Below are positions 17,471-26,465 of a stretch of 64,000 bases of DNA, in pieces. This DNA comes from Splendidivirga corallicola. Lineage in GTDB: Bacteria > Bacteroidota > Bacteroidia > Cytophagales > Cyclobacteriaceae. Every line of letters starts with the position of its first letter. Positions within the stretch are counted from its first letter, which is position 1. The translations under genes were made by a program, and so were the position numbers. The DNA lies in the NCBI GenBank assembly GCA_030442035.1, contig JAUJEA010000001.1:434001-498000 (forward strand), given 5' to 3'. The notes under the pieces were generated by a model that had not been told where the DNA came from, searched no databases, and worked only from the letters and a program-made list of their open reading frames with translations.

Positions 17471-17938
17471 ATGCGTTTACCATTCACTTTTTTAGTTATT
17501 ATCATATGCTTTAGTTGCTTTTCAATAAGCGCTTGTGCACAATCAAATGATGCCAAGATTGAGGACCTTTCCTGGTTGCTTGGGACATGGCTTAATGATA
17601 TGGGAGCGAGAAAATCTTATGAGATTTGGAAGAAAACATCCAGCACAAAATTTTCAGGAATAGGATACACTTTGAAAAACAGGGACACTGTTTTTGTTGA
17701 AAAGCTAGCAATTCTTGTTGAGAACGATGAGGTTTTTTATTCGGCAAACGTTGCGCACAATGCCGGACCAGTTTTGTTTAAACTTACCTCCTCTAACAAC
17801 GGTGTTTTTGAATTTGAAAATCCCGAACATGATTTCCCAAAAAAGATTACCTACCAATTAAAAGAAAAAGGTCAACTTCACGCTCAAATTTCAGGTAGTG
17901 GGAAGGCCATCGATTTTCATTTCAAGAAGGTAGAATAG
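17471..17938 (+). CDS. Exported DUF6265-like protein
   Basis: A 155-residue protein with a signal peptide (about 1-24, ending SACAQ; the upstream SISAC could also be read as a lipobox). The mature part opens with DLSWLLGTWLNDM and YEIWKK, then FSGIGYTL and FENPEHDFPKKITYQL, which fits the small lipocalin-like DUF6265 family. Function is unknown; the fold may bind a hydrophobic ligand in the periplasm. A terminator overlaps the stop codon, so the gene is transcribed alone. Confidence 0.7.
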   Translation: MRLPFTFLVIIICFSCFSISACAQSNDAKIEDLSWLLGTWLNDMGARKSYEIWKKTSSTKFSGIGYTLKNRDTVFVEKLAILVENDEVFYSANVAHNAGPVLFKLTSSNNGVFEFENPEHDFPKKITYQLKEKGQLHAQISGSGKAIDFHFKKVE

Positions 17939-17968
17939 CTTTGGCTCAAGAACCAAAGCCTCTTTCCT
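17938..17968 (+). terminator. Probable terminator of the DUF6265-like gene
   Basis: GCTTTGG (17938-17944) pairs with CCAAAGC (17953-17959) across an 8-nt loop, followed by the pyrimidine run CTCTTTCCTTTTC. The first arm begins on the last base of the stop codon. Confidence 0.6.
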
Positions 17969-18099
17969 TTTCAAATACTTTATGTAATTCTAATTTGCTG
18001 ACAGAATTTTAGATTTATATAAGTAATTAATAATGATGAATTTTGAGTTTTTAATTTTGAAAAATTCATTCCTCTTGACTCATCACCAATTACTCAATA

Positions 18100-20418
18100 C
18101 TAATCCTTAATCAACATTTTCAGTTCAATTGATCTCTCATGCGTAAACTTAACAATATAAGTTCCTCTTGGAATTTCTGATAGTGCATCGTTGAGCTTTT
18201 GATTGACCAGTTGGACATTTCCATTGAATTCAAAAATCCTTTGCCCAGTGAAAGAATAAATATACATAGACAGTGATTTATCTACAGAATTGTCATCGTT
18301 GAACCTGATAGAAACCTCATTCTTTACTGGATTTGGAAAAATATGAAAGTGGTCCGTATGTGTAAATGATTTATTTATGAAAATAACATTGCTGAAATCA
18401 AAAGAATCGTCCACATCTATCTGTTTCAATCTGTAATAGGCCGGTTGAAGAAAGTTTTCGTCCTCAAAGTGATAGCGATGTACTTGAGAAGTTGTTCCAT
18501 GTCCTTCCCTAAACCCAATGGTCTTAAAAGACTTGGCATCGGTTGACTTTTCTATTTCAAATCCTTTGTTGGAAGTTTCAGAAGCTGTTTCCCATTCCAG
18601 CAATGCTTTGGTTTTCATATGATAACCCTTAAACGAAATGAGTTCAACCGGAAGTCCCTGATTGTTGTTTAACAAACCTTTTGACGCTGCTCCCTTCTCC
18701 CATTGAAAATCTTCATATTTATTGCCTGAAGTGACTCCTGTCTTAGGAACTAATTGCAATGAAATTCCTGGAGGATCCATACCGTCCTGAGAAACTCCAA
18801 TGTCCTCAGAATCCTGCCCACTGGCCGGACCACCACTTCCTGTCACTTGTCCTTCATAACTTATGAATTGGATTAACATATCCTCAAAATCAATAGAAAT
18901 GCCTTCCGTCCCATTTTGTAAGGCATCTGATCCATAATCAAAATAATATAATGTAAATGCATTGATGTTCTCTCCGACGATATATTGAGAAAGATCTTTT
19001 GAATCGTACACCTCACCATTGGAACCATTATAAAGTCGCACATGCAACTTTTCTAAATCATAATCCGAAGCATTTTGCAAAACTATCTCAATAAACTCAT
19101 CGGTATCTCCGCCAATATTATCATAATGAAATTCATTGATCCAGGCATTGGGAAGTGCTGTTCCAATCATTTGAATGTCAATGGTTGCAGCACCGGAACT
19201 GCTTAATGTTAGTAGATCGATACTGGAACCATCAGCACCTGTTGGAGCAAATCTAACATAAACCGGATAATCTGTGGCTTGTGCTACTGGTATTGCTGCC
19301 ACCTGGCTCCAGGAGGATTGATCTATAGAAATTTCAAAAGGAGGGTCAACTGTTAATGCTACGTCCTCCAAAAGGTTATTCCCACTTATTAGAAATGTTT
19401 GGGTAGTGCTAGTATTACCTGGTTTTACTATGCCAAAATCCAAACTATTTTCATTCAGATCAGTCGTTATCAATGGAATTGGATCCGTCGTTGTAAATGA
19501 GAGTGTATTCACATTGCTTAAAAGATAATCGGGAGGAACACAATCAAATTCAAAAACACGCACATGATAGGTTGTATTGGCAGATAATCCTGATACATCC
19601 ACTGAATTTTCAAAGCCGGCATGCACGACATAAGCACCTCCGATAGCATCTCCTGAACCAAAATTTGAATTACCGGCATAAGAAACACCATTTTGAGGTA
19701 TCTCTGTGATAGCGGCTCCTTCTTTCATTAGCACTAACCTGGCAGAACCGTCACCATTGATCCAGGTGATTGTCGCTGTAATATCCAATACACTTTGAAC
19801 TGAAATAACACTTGCCTGAGTGGTGGTTCCGTTGCAATTAAATAAATGATAGCCTAATCTTTCCGTTACTGCCGGCAGTGCATTGTTTATTAAACTAAGA
19901 TCTGTGATAACATTCCAATCGTTCATATCAAAATCAATTTTTCCTGTTGTTTCCGAAGGTTTGCGTATCAATGATCGGCCTGAGCCCCAGTCTGTACCAT
20001 TTCCAATGACATCAATTCTATTTTCCCAGGCTGTCTCATCCTTGGTTGTGGAAATAATGATCAAATCATCTCCATCGAAATTGCAGATAACCGATGCTAT
20101 CCCATCTGCTAAAGCATAATCAGGCAGCAAAGCATTTGATTTTCTGTAGATCAAAGAAGATCCGGGAGATATAGCACCTGCTATTTGCTGATCAAAAGAT
20201 GGTTCAATACCTAAGGGGTTGTCAGCAGAAGTATTGGAAAACAAGCATAAATAAAGTTCGGTATTGGTGAAATCTATCACGGAGGCACCAAGATTTGTTA
20301 TCTCGATCCATTTATCATTTCCTTCTCCTTCATAATACTGTGAAATAATTAGTTGTTGAGCGCTGGTGGTAGAAATGCAACATATCGTTATGAAGCATCC
20401 CAGTAGAATTCTTTCCAT
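18100..20418 (-). CDS. Type IX secretion cargo with lamin-tail domain, type A sorting signal
   Basis: A 772-residue exported protein. The signal peptide (about 1-20) ends TTSAQ. Residues 20-190 look like a lamin-tail domain (LIISQYYEGEGNDKWIEITN, then SLIYRKSNA), with a second such block near 425-590 (AWINEFHYDNIGGDTDEFIE). A fibronectin-III-like domain lies at about 200-305 and a choice-anchor-like beta domain at about 310-420 (LDFGIVKPGNTSTTQTFLISG). The last 80 residues are a type A sorting domain (FHIFPNPVKNEVSIRF ... SEIPRGTYIVKFTHE). It is secreted by the type IX system and probably stays on the cell surface. Lamin-tail domains in bacteria often accompany nucleases, but no nuclease domain is visible here. 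Confidence 0.85.
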   Translation of the reverse strand: MERILLGCFITICCISTTSAQQLIISQYYEGEGNDKWIEITNLGASVIDFTNTELYLCLFSNTSADNPLGIEPSFDQQIAGAISPGSSLIYRKSNALLPDYALADGIASVICNFDGDDLIIISTTKDETAWENRIDVIGNGTDWGSGRSLIRKPSETTGKIDFDMNDWNVITDLSLINNALPAVTERLGYHLFNCNGTTTQASVISVQSVLDITATITWINGDGSARLVLMKEGAAITEIPQNGVSYAGNSNFGSGDAIGGAYVVHAGFENSVDVSGLSANTTYHVRVFEFDCVPPDYLLSNVNTLSFTTTDPIPLITTDLNENSLDFGIVKPGNTSTTQTFLISGNNLLEDVALTVDPPFEISIDQSSWSQVAAIPVAQATDYPVYVRFAPTGADGSSIDLLTLSSSGAATIDIQMIGTALPNAWINEFHYDNIGGDTDEFIEIVLQNASDYDLEKLHVRLYNGSNGEVYDSKDLSQYIVGENINAFTLYYFDYGSDALQNGTEGISIDFEDMLIQFISYEGQVTGSGGPASGQDSEDIGVSQDGMDPPGISLQLVPKTGVTSGNKYEDFQWEKGAASKGLLNNNQGLPVELISFKGYHMKTKALLEWETASETSNKGFEIEKSTDAKSFKTIGFREGHGTTSQVHRYHFEDENFLQPAYYRLKQIDVDDSFDFSNVIFINKSFTHTDHFHIFPNPVKNEVSIRFNDDNSVDKSLSMYIYSFTGQRIFEFNGNVQLVNQKLNDALSEIPRGTYIVKFTHERSIELKMLIKD

Positions 20419-20470
20419 AGGATTTATAGTTAGCTGGTTAAAAAAGTCTTAATCTCTAGCGAGGTTAAAA

Positions 20471-20501
20471 CAAATATAAAAAAGATCAGAAGCTTTTCTA
20501 A
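20471..20501 (-). promoter_or_regulatory. Probable promoter of the lamin-tail cargo gene
   Basis: On the minus strand TATATTTG (20478-20471) matches TAnnTTTG and is preceded after 19 nt by TTAG (20501-20498), one base off the -33 TTTG. The -7 box is 52 bp before the start codon at 20418. It overlaps the terminator of the upstream gene. Confidence 0.45.
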
Positions 20502-20522
20502 AAATTCACGAAACTTCTGATC
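20478..20522 (-). terminator. Terminator of the outer-membrane barrel gene
   Basis: On the minus strand GATCAGAAG (20522-20514) pairs perfectly with CTTCTGATC (20492-20484) and is followed by TTTTTTATA. It lies 10 bp after the stop of the gene at 20532. Its T-tract runs directly into the next promoter. Confidence 0.85.
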
Positions 20523-20531
20523 AACAATGTT

Positions 20532-21209
20532 TTACCAAAAATAGAATGTTATACCAACACTGTATTTGAATTTACCTTCTATTATTTTGTTGTTTGTGTT
20601 ATCTGCGTCAACAAGTTGTTTATAGGTGTATCCTGCCCCAACGTCAATGGCAACGTCTTCATGTTGCGTAATGAAGAAGTTGTATCCAAAATTAGCGGCT
20701 CCATACACACCATTAAAACTGGTTTTCACTATATTCTCCCCATCCTGCACTTTTGTATTTTGAATCCCATATCCTCCTTTCGCTTGAAAGTAAAGCTTAT
20801 GCAAAAAATGCCACCTCAGAAATGGTGCTCCGAATAGCCCTACCTCCGTTGTTTCAATACTGGCCGCGTCGGTATAATTAATATCAGAGTCAATGCTCAA
20901 ACCAATTGCGACTTTATCAACAGCAAAAAAACCAATTTGCCCGGTTCCCCATACATCAAAAGATCTTACTTCTGCGGTGGTAGCGCCATTGACCTGCATT
21001 TCATTCTTACCATGCGTTAGCCCAAAATTAGCACTAAATAGCACATCACCTTTTTGAAAAGCTTCGGAGGCAACGCTGGTGGGTCTGCTTGCTACGATTT
21101 CATCCAAATAGTTTCCTGCATTCGCTATAGAATCATTTTCTGTTTCCTGAGCCAGGCCAAAATGTATACAAAAAGAGGACAAAAAAAGTATTAGAATTAG
21201 CTTTTTCAT
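20532..21209 (-). CDS. Small outer-membrane beta-barrel protein
   Basis: About 225 residues from the ATG at 21209; the longer frame to 21260 only adds residues ahead of the signal peptide. Residues 1-21 are a signal peptide ending FGLAQ. The rest alternates polar and hydrophobic residues in amphipathic strands (VLFSANFGLTHGK, KVAIGLSIDSDINY, YFQAKGGYGI, NFGYNFFITQ, AIDVGAGYTYKQL) and ends in ITFYFW, the aromatic C-terminus expected for a barrel inserted by the BAM machinery. It resembles the OmpW/porin-like beta-barrel families, but no ligand can be assigned. Its own terminator follows. Confidence 0.75.
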   Translation of the reverse strand: MKKLILILFLSSFCIHFGLAQETENDSIANAGNYLDEIVASRPTSVASEAFQKGDVLFSANFGLTHGKNEMQVNGATTAEVRSFDVWGTGQIGFFAVDKVAIGLSIDSDINYTDAASIETTEVGLFGAPFLRWHFLHKLYFQAKGGYGIQNTKVQDGENIVKTSFNGVYGAANFGYNFFITQHEDVAIDVGAGYTYKQLVDADNTNNKIIEGKFKYSVGITFYFW

Positions 21210-21397
21210 TTCAGTTGGTTTGAATTTTTCGTTTTGGTTGAGCATGAAATAATACTGCAAAATATCAATTTTTTACAACTTTTTAAAATTAAGACTTTGT
21301 TAAGCCATGCTTTTGGTATTTAAATACGCTCCAAAATGCCAAATATTTCAACTGCCTGAAAACATAAAAAAAATTATTCTGTGATTTAGAAATAGAA

Positions 21398-22918
21398 TTA
21401 AATTGATCTTCGGGATATAATTTTAGAAGCCTCAATTCCTGAATCTATGGCTTCAAAAAGTAAGGGTAAACGTCCATTGTCTACACCGGCATATATAAGA
21501 TTCTGATAGGTTCTTTTCTCATTTTGATCTTTAAACAAAAATCCCGGAACCGGAACCGGCATGGCATGTCCCATCACTTTCATATATACTTTCTCGATAT
21601 GTTTGGCAATAGGTCTTTTGAAATATTTCTCTATCTGTTGAACAGTTTTATTTACTAAAGCGTGGGGTGCATTGCTGATTTCTATTAATTCCTTTCTTTG
21701 ATTTGGTGTAAAACAAAAATATGCCGTTAAGATCCTGTATTGGTCCGATTCGGCATGTTGTGTATTAGAATCTACAAAGCCGAGGAAATTATTATTTTCC
21801 GAAAAGATCTCATTCTGCCAAAAGCCTGTCTGATCTACCTCGTTCCTTAAAATGAAATTCATGACAATCCAGGGCGCATAAACATTTTCTTCAAACAAGT
21901 GTCCATCCTCCGGCATGATATATTTCAAGGCATGCTTCTGACCGGCATAGATCACATAGTTTACCTGAAATTGCTTTATCTTCTTTTTCTTCACATCGAT
22001 CACATCGACTTGAAATCTGTTACCTGCTTTTTCTATTTTATAAACCAAATGATTGGTTAATAAGGAGGGTCTTGGTATGCCTTTCTCCATTTTTTCAGTA
22101 AAATAGGCATTCCCTTGTGGTGGGGAAAAGAGTTCTACATACTGATCGTGATATGGTCTGCATTTATAATAATGAATACCTGCTAAGGCAGAAACATCAT
22201 TAGATGTACCTCCATAATCATCGAGCATATTGTAATCTACCGATCTCAAAAATTCATTTGTTATCTTTAAATGTTCTTTCAGGAAATCACCAAATGAACG
22301 GTCATTTAGGTTATGCAATTCTTTGTCAAGTAACCTGGTCGGGAGGGTCATTTTATTTTGAAAAGGTCGTAACATTTCAAAAAATGAGCTGGTCAGGTCG
22401 TCCTGACCAAAGATCTCCTTGGTATACTTTCCCTGATTGAAAAACCTGTTTTGAAAATTTTTACGAATGGTAAAGTGCTTATCTATAAATTCCCAAAGAT
22501 TGCTAAAATGGTTAAACTCAATGATATTGAGCTCTTCCAGGAATTCCAGCACCTCTTTTCCAAAGTATCTTGGATAGGCCATATCATAATGTGCACCCTC
22601 TGCAAAGGAAATTCCCAAATGACTATTACTGGACGAACTTCCTCCAATTGAATCTCCCAGCTCACAAACTACAATATCTCTGTTTCGCAGCTGATGTGCC
22701 GCAGAAAGTCCTGCTAAACCGGCACCTACGATCAAAATATCTTTTTCCAGAATTTCTTCGCGAACATAATTTTGAGCCTTTAGCAAAATATGTCCGGTCT
22801 CCATGTCCGAATGAACCTCAATATCGAAAGCAATATCATTTTCTTCTCTTTGACAGGCATTTAAGAATGAAGTCAGGAGTGAAATGGATGACAGTCTCAA
22901 AAAGGTTCGTCTGTACAT
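21398..22918 (-). CDS. Exported FAD-dependent oxidoreductase (amine-oxidase-like lipoprotein)
   Basis: A 506-residue flavoprotein. The N-terminus has a twin-arginine pair (YRRTFLRL, residues 2-9) and a hydrophobic stretch ending LNAC (Cys22), so it reads as a Tat-type lipoprotein. The FAD-binding Rossmann motif is ILIVGAGLAGLSAAHQL (61-77), followed by CELGDSIGG. The C-terminal LIYAGVDNGRLPLLFEAIDSGIEAS resembles the FAD-closing segment of the NAD_binding_8/amine-oxidase superfamily. It lies 6 bp after the spermidine-synthase-like gene, so the two form an operon. An oxidation of a polyamine-like product at the membrane is an inference; the substrate is not shown by sequence. Confidence 0.8.
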   Translation of the reverse strand: MYRRTFLRLSSISLLTSFLNACQREENDIAFDIEVHSDMETGHILLKAQNYVREEILEKDILIVGAGLAGLSAAHQLRNRDIVVCELGDSIGGSSSSNSHLGISFAEGAHYDMAYPRYFGKEVLEFLEELNIIEFNHFSNLWEFIDKHFTIRKNFQNRFFNQGKYTKEIFGQDDLTSSFFEMLRPFQNKMTLPTRLLDKELHNLNDRSFGDFLKEHLKITNEFLRSVDYNMLDDYGGTSNDVSALAGIHYYKCRPYHDQYVELFSPPQGNAYFTEKMEKGIPRPSLLTNHLVYKIEKAGNRFQVDVIDVKKKKIKQFQVNYVIYAGQKHALKYIMPEDGHLFEENVYAPWIVMNFILRNEVDQTGFWQNEIFSENNNFLGFVDSNTQHAESDQYRILTAYFCFTPNQRKELIEISNAPHALVNKTVQQIEKYFKRPIAKHIEKVYMKVMGHAMPVPVPGFLFKDQNEKRTYQNLIYAGVDNGRLPLLFEAIDSGIEASKIISRRSI

Positions 22919-22924
22919 ATTTTT

Positions 22925-24418
22925 TCAATCAGGCCAATTTCCTTTTACATAAAGATGGTGTAAAATTGGATCAGATAGTGAGTTTACACTTATTGAATCC
23001 ACTGGTATTAAATCTTTTCCAAAAGAAGTCAGCAACTGCATGGATTCATTATTGATCCATTTGGTCTCAATTTTATCAAAATGTAATCGTTTCAATTGAA
23101 TTTCTAACTGTTCTTCATTCAATGAGGGTGATCCGATGATCCATCCCCATTCCCCTAAAGATAGCACTTGGTTATGCATCGCTTCTGTGGAAAAACCAGC
23201 TGCTGCCATTGTTTTCTCTATAACCCTGAAAGCTTTTGTAGCAAAATATGGACTGCCTGCCTGTGTCACCAAAACCCCGGAATCATTTAGTCTGGCCAGG
23301 ATAAGTTGATAAAGCTCCAGGCTATAAAAGACATTCATTTGAATATTCGCCGGATCCGGTGCATCAATAATCACTACATCATATACACTTGAATCTTTCT
23401 CCAAAAAACCAATCGGGTCTCTTGAAATTACATTTACTCTTCCATCCTGAAAAGATCTTTGATTCATCTCTTGTAAGATTAGATTATCCGAAGCTAATCT
23501 TCTTAATTCAGAATCAATTTCTATCAGCGTCACGGATTCAACAAAATCATACTTTAAAACTTCTCTGAGGGCACAACCGGTCTCTCCCCCCAGGATCAGG
23601 ATGTTCTTTGGTTCCTTTGCCAGATGCATAGCAGGATGAACCATAGGTTCATAATATAACCAATCATCAATGGTACTCAGCTGCAGATTGTTGTTTAAAT
23701 ACATCCAATGGTCATTATACCATTGTGTAAGCGTTACCCAATAATGATTCGTAGGTTCGGATAAGATCACCTTTTCGTCATATAAGCTTTGCCGGTCATA
23801 AAAAACAATGGGCTCAAAGTAGAATCTTCCAACCAGTGAAATCCCAATGACAATTAACAAGTTGCTGGATACATCAATCTTTTTGCATCCTGAGGCCATT
23901 ATCATAAAAAACACCTCAACACAAGCAATAATGGCTACAAGGTCAACGAATCGGTTTATTGATAGAAATGAAAACAACCATGCTGCCATAGCAATTCCAA
24001 GTATAAAAAAAAATGATGTATTTCTGACAAGTGTTTTTCTTTCAAATAATAATCCCAATAATGTGCCTTGGATCAAACCAAATACGGAAGCGAGTACATA
24101 AACAATGGAGCTTAGATAAAATGTGTAAGGAACGATCCAATAAATGAATAATGGAGTCAATGTCAGTAATGGTATCATTGACAATTTCAAATAGAAATTC
24201 AGGCGATCTCCCCTCTTAATACTTTCTTTTAATTGCCTGGCAATTAAATAGCCCAGGAATATCGAAATCACCATACAAAAACCTATGACAGTTTTTTGAA
24301 TCGATGCATTCTTAAGGAAATAGATCGTCAGTTTTGAGGTGGTTAAAAAAAAGGCACAGGTAGCCAAACCATAAATGAAAGAAGCAATATACAGGTATCC
24401 GGGTTTTAACTTAAACAC
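22925..24418 (-). CDS. Membrane-embedded spermidine-synthase-like enzyme
   Basis: A 497-residue fusion. Residues 1-200 contain about seven hydrophobic membrane segments. Residues about 215-490 are an aminopropyltransferase-like Rossmann domain: LQLSTIDDWLYYEPMVHPAM (usual form Q-x-S-x-x-D-E-x-x-Y-H-E), ILILGGETGCALREVLKY, LIEIDSEL and VVIIDAPDPAN. The usual GGGDG glycine loop is G277-G-E-T-G281, so the Asp that contacts decarboxylated SAM in classical spermidine synthases is Thr280 here, and the YHE His is Tyr. The DxPDP loop (Asp352-Pro356) is kept. This fits a membrane branch of the SpeE family with an altered substrate. It is the first gene of a two-gene operon with the FAD lipoprotein. 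Confidence 0.85.
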   Translation of the reverse strand: MFKLKPGYLYIASFIYGLATCAFFLTTSKLTIYFLKNASIQKTVIGFCMVISIFLGYLIARQLKESIKRGDRLNFYLKLSMIPLLTLTPLFIYWIVPYTFYLSSIVYVLASVFGLIQGTLLGLLFERKTLVRNTSFFFILGIAMAAWLFSFLSINRFVDLVAIIACVEVFFMIMASGCKKIDVSSNLLIVIGISLVGRFYFEPIVFYDRQSLYDEKVILSEPTNHYWVTLTQWYNDHWMYLNNNLQLSTIDDWLYYEPMVHPAMHLAKEPKNILILGGETGCALREVLKYDFVESVTLIEIDSELRRLASDNLILQEMNQRSFQDGRVNVISRDPIGFLEKDSSVYDVVIIDAPDPANIQMNVFYSLELYQLILARLNDSGVLVTQAGSPYFATKAFRVIEKTMAAAGFSTEAMHNQVLSLGEWGWIIGSPSLNEEQLEIQLKRLHFDKIETKWINNESMQLLTSFGKDLIPVDSISVNSLSDPILHHLYVKGNWPD

Positions 24419-24446
24419 TTATCCGAGGAAGTACTTGACAAAGTAA

Positions 24447-24454
24447 CAAAGTTA
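24447..24454 (-). promoter_or_regulatory. Possible -7 element of the spermidine-synthase-like operon
   Basis: On the minus strand TAACTTTG fits TAnnTTTG, 28 bp before the start codon at 24418. The -33 region is poor, so this is tentative. Confidence 0.35.
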
Positions 24455-24526
24455 AACTTCTAACCCGGATATTCACCGAAATTCTTATGGACGCAAAAAA
24501 AACCTGACTCATGGAACTATTTAGAA

Positions 24527-24851
24527 GTCGGTCCTAAAAAATATATTTGATATTGTTAGAAAGGTTCATTGCCTTGTTTAGTCAAGATTTTAGATAAAAG
24601 ACTCAAGATTAAAGAAAAAATTGCTTTGGCTTTTATCTTTTTTTCAGAGAAATAAAACGACCAAATTTGCAAGCTTCTTGATCTATTCAATTAAAAGTTT
24701 GTATGATAGGATAGAGTAAAAAAGATAATGATATTAAATTTTACGAAAGCAAGGTTTAATTTCCGGGCTTAAGCTTAAACATATATGTTATTAGTCTTTA
24801 TACTAAATTCTTGCTACTTATTACTGTAGCCAGGGCTTTTTTAGGGGGGAC
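24527..24851 (+). repeat. Dispersed ~325-bp non-coding element, copy 1
   Basis: The segment is about 80 percent alike by eye to the complement of 48841-49149. Strong blocks are the AAATAAAACGACCA word, the AAGCAAGGTTTAATT word, and a near-identical last 55 bp containing the hairpin GCTAC-TTATTACT-GTAGC followed by GGGCTTTTTTAGG. The ends form a weak inverted repeat (GTCGGTCCTAAAAAA against TTTTTTAGGGGGGAC, 12 of 15). AA flanks both sides. No coding frame is conserved. It ends 108 bp before the symporter start at 24960. It also fills most of the 541-bp gap between 24418 and 24960. Confidence 0.85.
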
Positions 24852-24959
24852 AATTTATATGTTCAATAGGTATTAATCAGGGAAATTTAACATGAGAACT
24901 GTTTCTTTTCATATATTCGTTTTTATTCTTTATTCAATAGCCATATAAACCAAACAAAA

Positions 24960-26342
24960 TTGAAAATTTTTGAGGATCTGATCGTTAATTTCAGTAACTG
25001 GTTGTGGGGACTGCCATTGCTTATCCTTCTATTGGGGGGTGGTGTTTTCTTCCTTTTTTATTCCAACTTTATACCTTTTAAATATTTTTCACACGCCGTT
25101 AATGTATTAAGGGGAAAATACGATGATCCTAGCGATCCGGGCCAGATAAATCACTACGAAGCGCTTTCAACCGCTTTGGCAGCTACGGTCGGAATGGGTA
25201 ATATAAGTGGGGTAGCTGTGGCTATTACTACGGGTGGACCAGGAGCTATATTCTGGATGTGGGTCAGTGCTTTTTTTGGTATTGCCACAAAATTTTTCAC
25301 CTGTACGCTTTCCGTAATGTATAGAGGTAAAGACACTGCCGGAGAAATTCAAGGGGGACCTATGTATGTCATTGTGGAAGGGCTCGGGAAAAAATGGAAA
25401 CCATTGGCTTTGTTTTTTTCTACAGCCGGGCTAATCGGAATGCTACCAATCTTTCAAGCCAATCAGTTTACGCAGATAATCAGAGATGTTGTATTGATTC
25501 CTAACGGAATTGCAGGGACGGATCAGACCAATTTTATAACCGGTATTATTATCACGATCATTGTATCATCGGTTATTTTCGGAGGCATTAAAAGAATTGG
25601 TAAGGTGGCTGGAAAAATGGTACCCTTGATGGTTGTTCTTTATTTTGTTTCCGTTGGCTATATCATTCTTGTAAATTATACATCCATTATTCCTTCTTTC
25701 GAACAGATTTTTGCGGATGCGTTTTCAGGAAATGCTGTTCTGGGGGGTGCTTTAGGAGCTATTATTATTGCCGGCGCGAGGAGAGCAGCTTTTTCAAATG
25801 AGGCAGGTATTGGTACAGCGCCTATGGCCCATGGAGCTGCTAAAACCAATGAACCGATCAGAGAGGGATTGGTAGCTATGTTAGGCCCTGCCATTGACAC
25901 ATTGGTGGTTTGTACCCTAACTGCCCTGGCCATCCTGATTACCGGCACATGGCAAAACACGACAGATAGTGGTGTCACCATTACAGTTAACGCCTTCAAC
26001 CAAGCCATACCAGGCTTTGGCATGTATATCTTAGTGGCTTGTGTTACGATCTTTGCAATGACTTCCTTATTCTCCTATTCTTATTATGGCACGAAGTGTT
26101 TCTCATTCATTGCCGGAGCAAAAAACAAACGCTACTTTAACTATTTTTATGTAGCAACCATTGTTTTTGGTGCAGTAGCTTCCTTAAAAGCTATTATCAG
26201 CCTCATTGATGCGGCATATGCCCTGATGTCCATTCCCACGATGGTTTCTGCCATCTTGCTTGCTCCCAAAGTAAAGCGTGCCGCGAAGAAGTATTTCTCA
26301 AAACTTGAAGCAGAAGAAAGTGAAATCAAAGTAAGTGCCTAA
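24960..26342 (+). CDS. Alanine/glycine:cation symporter (AGCS family)
   Basis: A 460-residue inner-membrane transporter that brings in alanine or glycine with sodium or protons. The signatures ALSTALAATVGMGNISGVAVAITTGGPGAIFWMW and GGAxRAAFSNEAGIGTAP are diagnostic for the family. About ten membrane segments follow the usual pattern. The start is a TTG at 24960, 5' of the NWLWGLPLLILLLGG segment; no upstream ATG is in frame and later ATGs would cut into the transporter. Copy 1 of the dispersed non-coding element ends 108 bp upstream. The gene is convergent with fructose-bisphosphate aldolase and probably shares its terminator. Confidence 0.93.
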   Translation: MKIFEDLIVNFSNWLWGLPLLILLLGGGVFFLFYSNFIPFKYFSHAVNVLRGKYDDPSDPGQINHYEALSTALAATVGMGNISGVAVAITTGGPGAIFWMWVSAFFGIATKFFTCTLSVMYRGKDTAGEIQGGPMYVIVEGLGKKWKPLALFFSTAGLIGMLPIFQANQFTQIIRDVVLIPNGIAGTDQTNFITGIIITIIVSSVIFGGIKRIGKVAGKMVPLMVVLYFVSVGYIILVNYTSIIPSFEQIFADAFSGNAVLGGALGAIIIAGARRAAFSNEAGIGTAPMAHGAAKTNEPIREGLVAMLGPAIDTLVVCTLTALAILITGTWQNTTDSGVTITVNAFNQAIPGFGMYILVACVTIFAMTSLFSYSYYGTKCFSFIAGAKNKRYFNYFYVATIVFGAVASLKAIISLIDAAYALMSIPTMVSAILLAPKVKRAAKKYFSKLEAEESEIKVSA

Positions 26343-26401
26343 AAGCTTAATACTTTTTCGGCTTGATCTCGAATACCTGATCAATACCCCGACCATATCA
26401 T

Positions 26402-26427
26402 AAAAAAAGCCATCCCTAAGGGATGGC
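26402..26427 (-). terminator. Terminator of fbaA
   Basis: GCCATCCC (26409-26416), loop TAA, GGGATGGC (26420-26427) form a perfect 8-bp stem. On the minus strand seven T residues follow (26408-26402), so it ends the aldolase transcript; on the plus strand no T-run follows, yet it may also protect the symporter mRNA. Confidence 0.9.
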
Positions 26428-26465
26428 ACAATTGATGTTTTGATTGGTGATTGTAATTTGTGATT

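Noticed and set aside
24527-24851. A protein-coding origin for the dispersed element
   Set aside because: Neither copy has a frame of useful length, and the differences between copies include single-base gaps that would break any shared frame.
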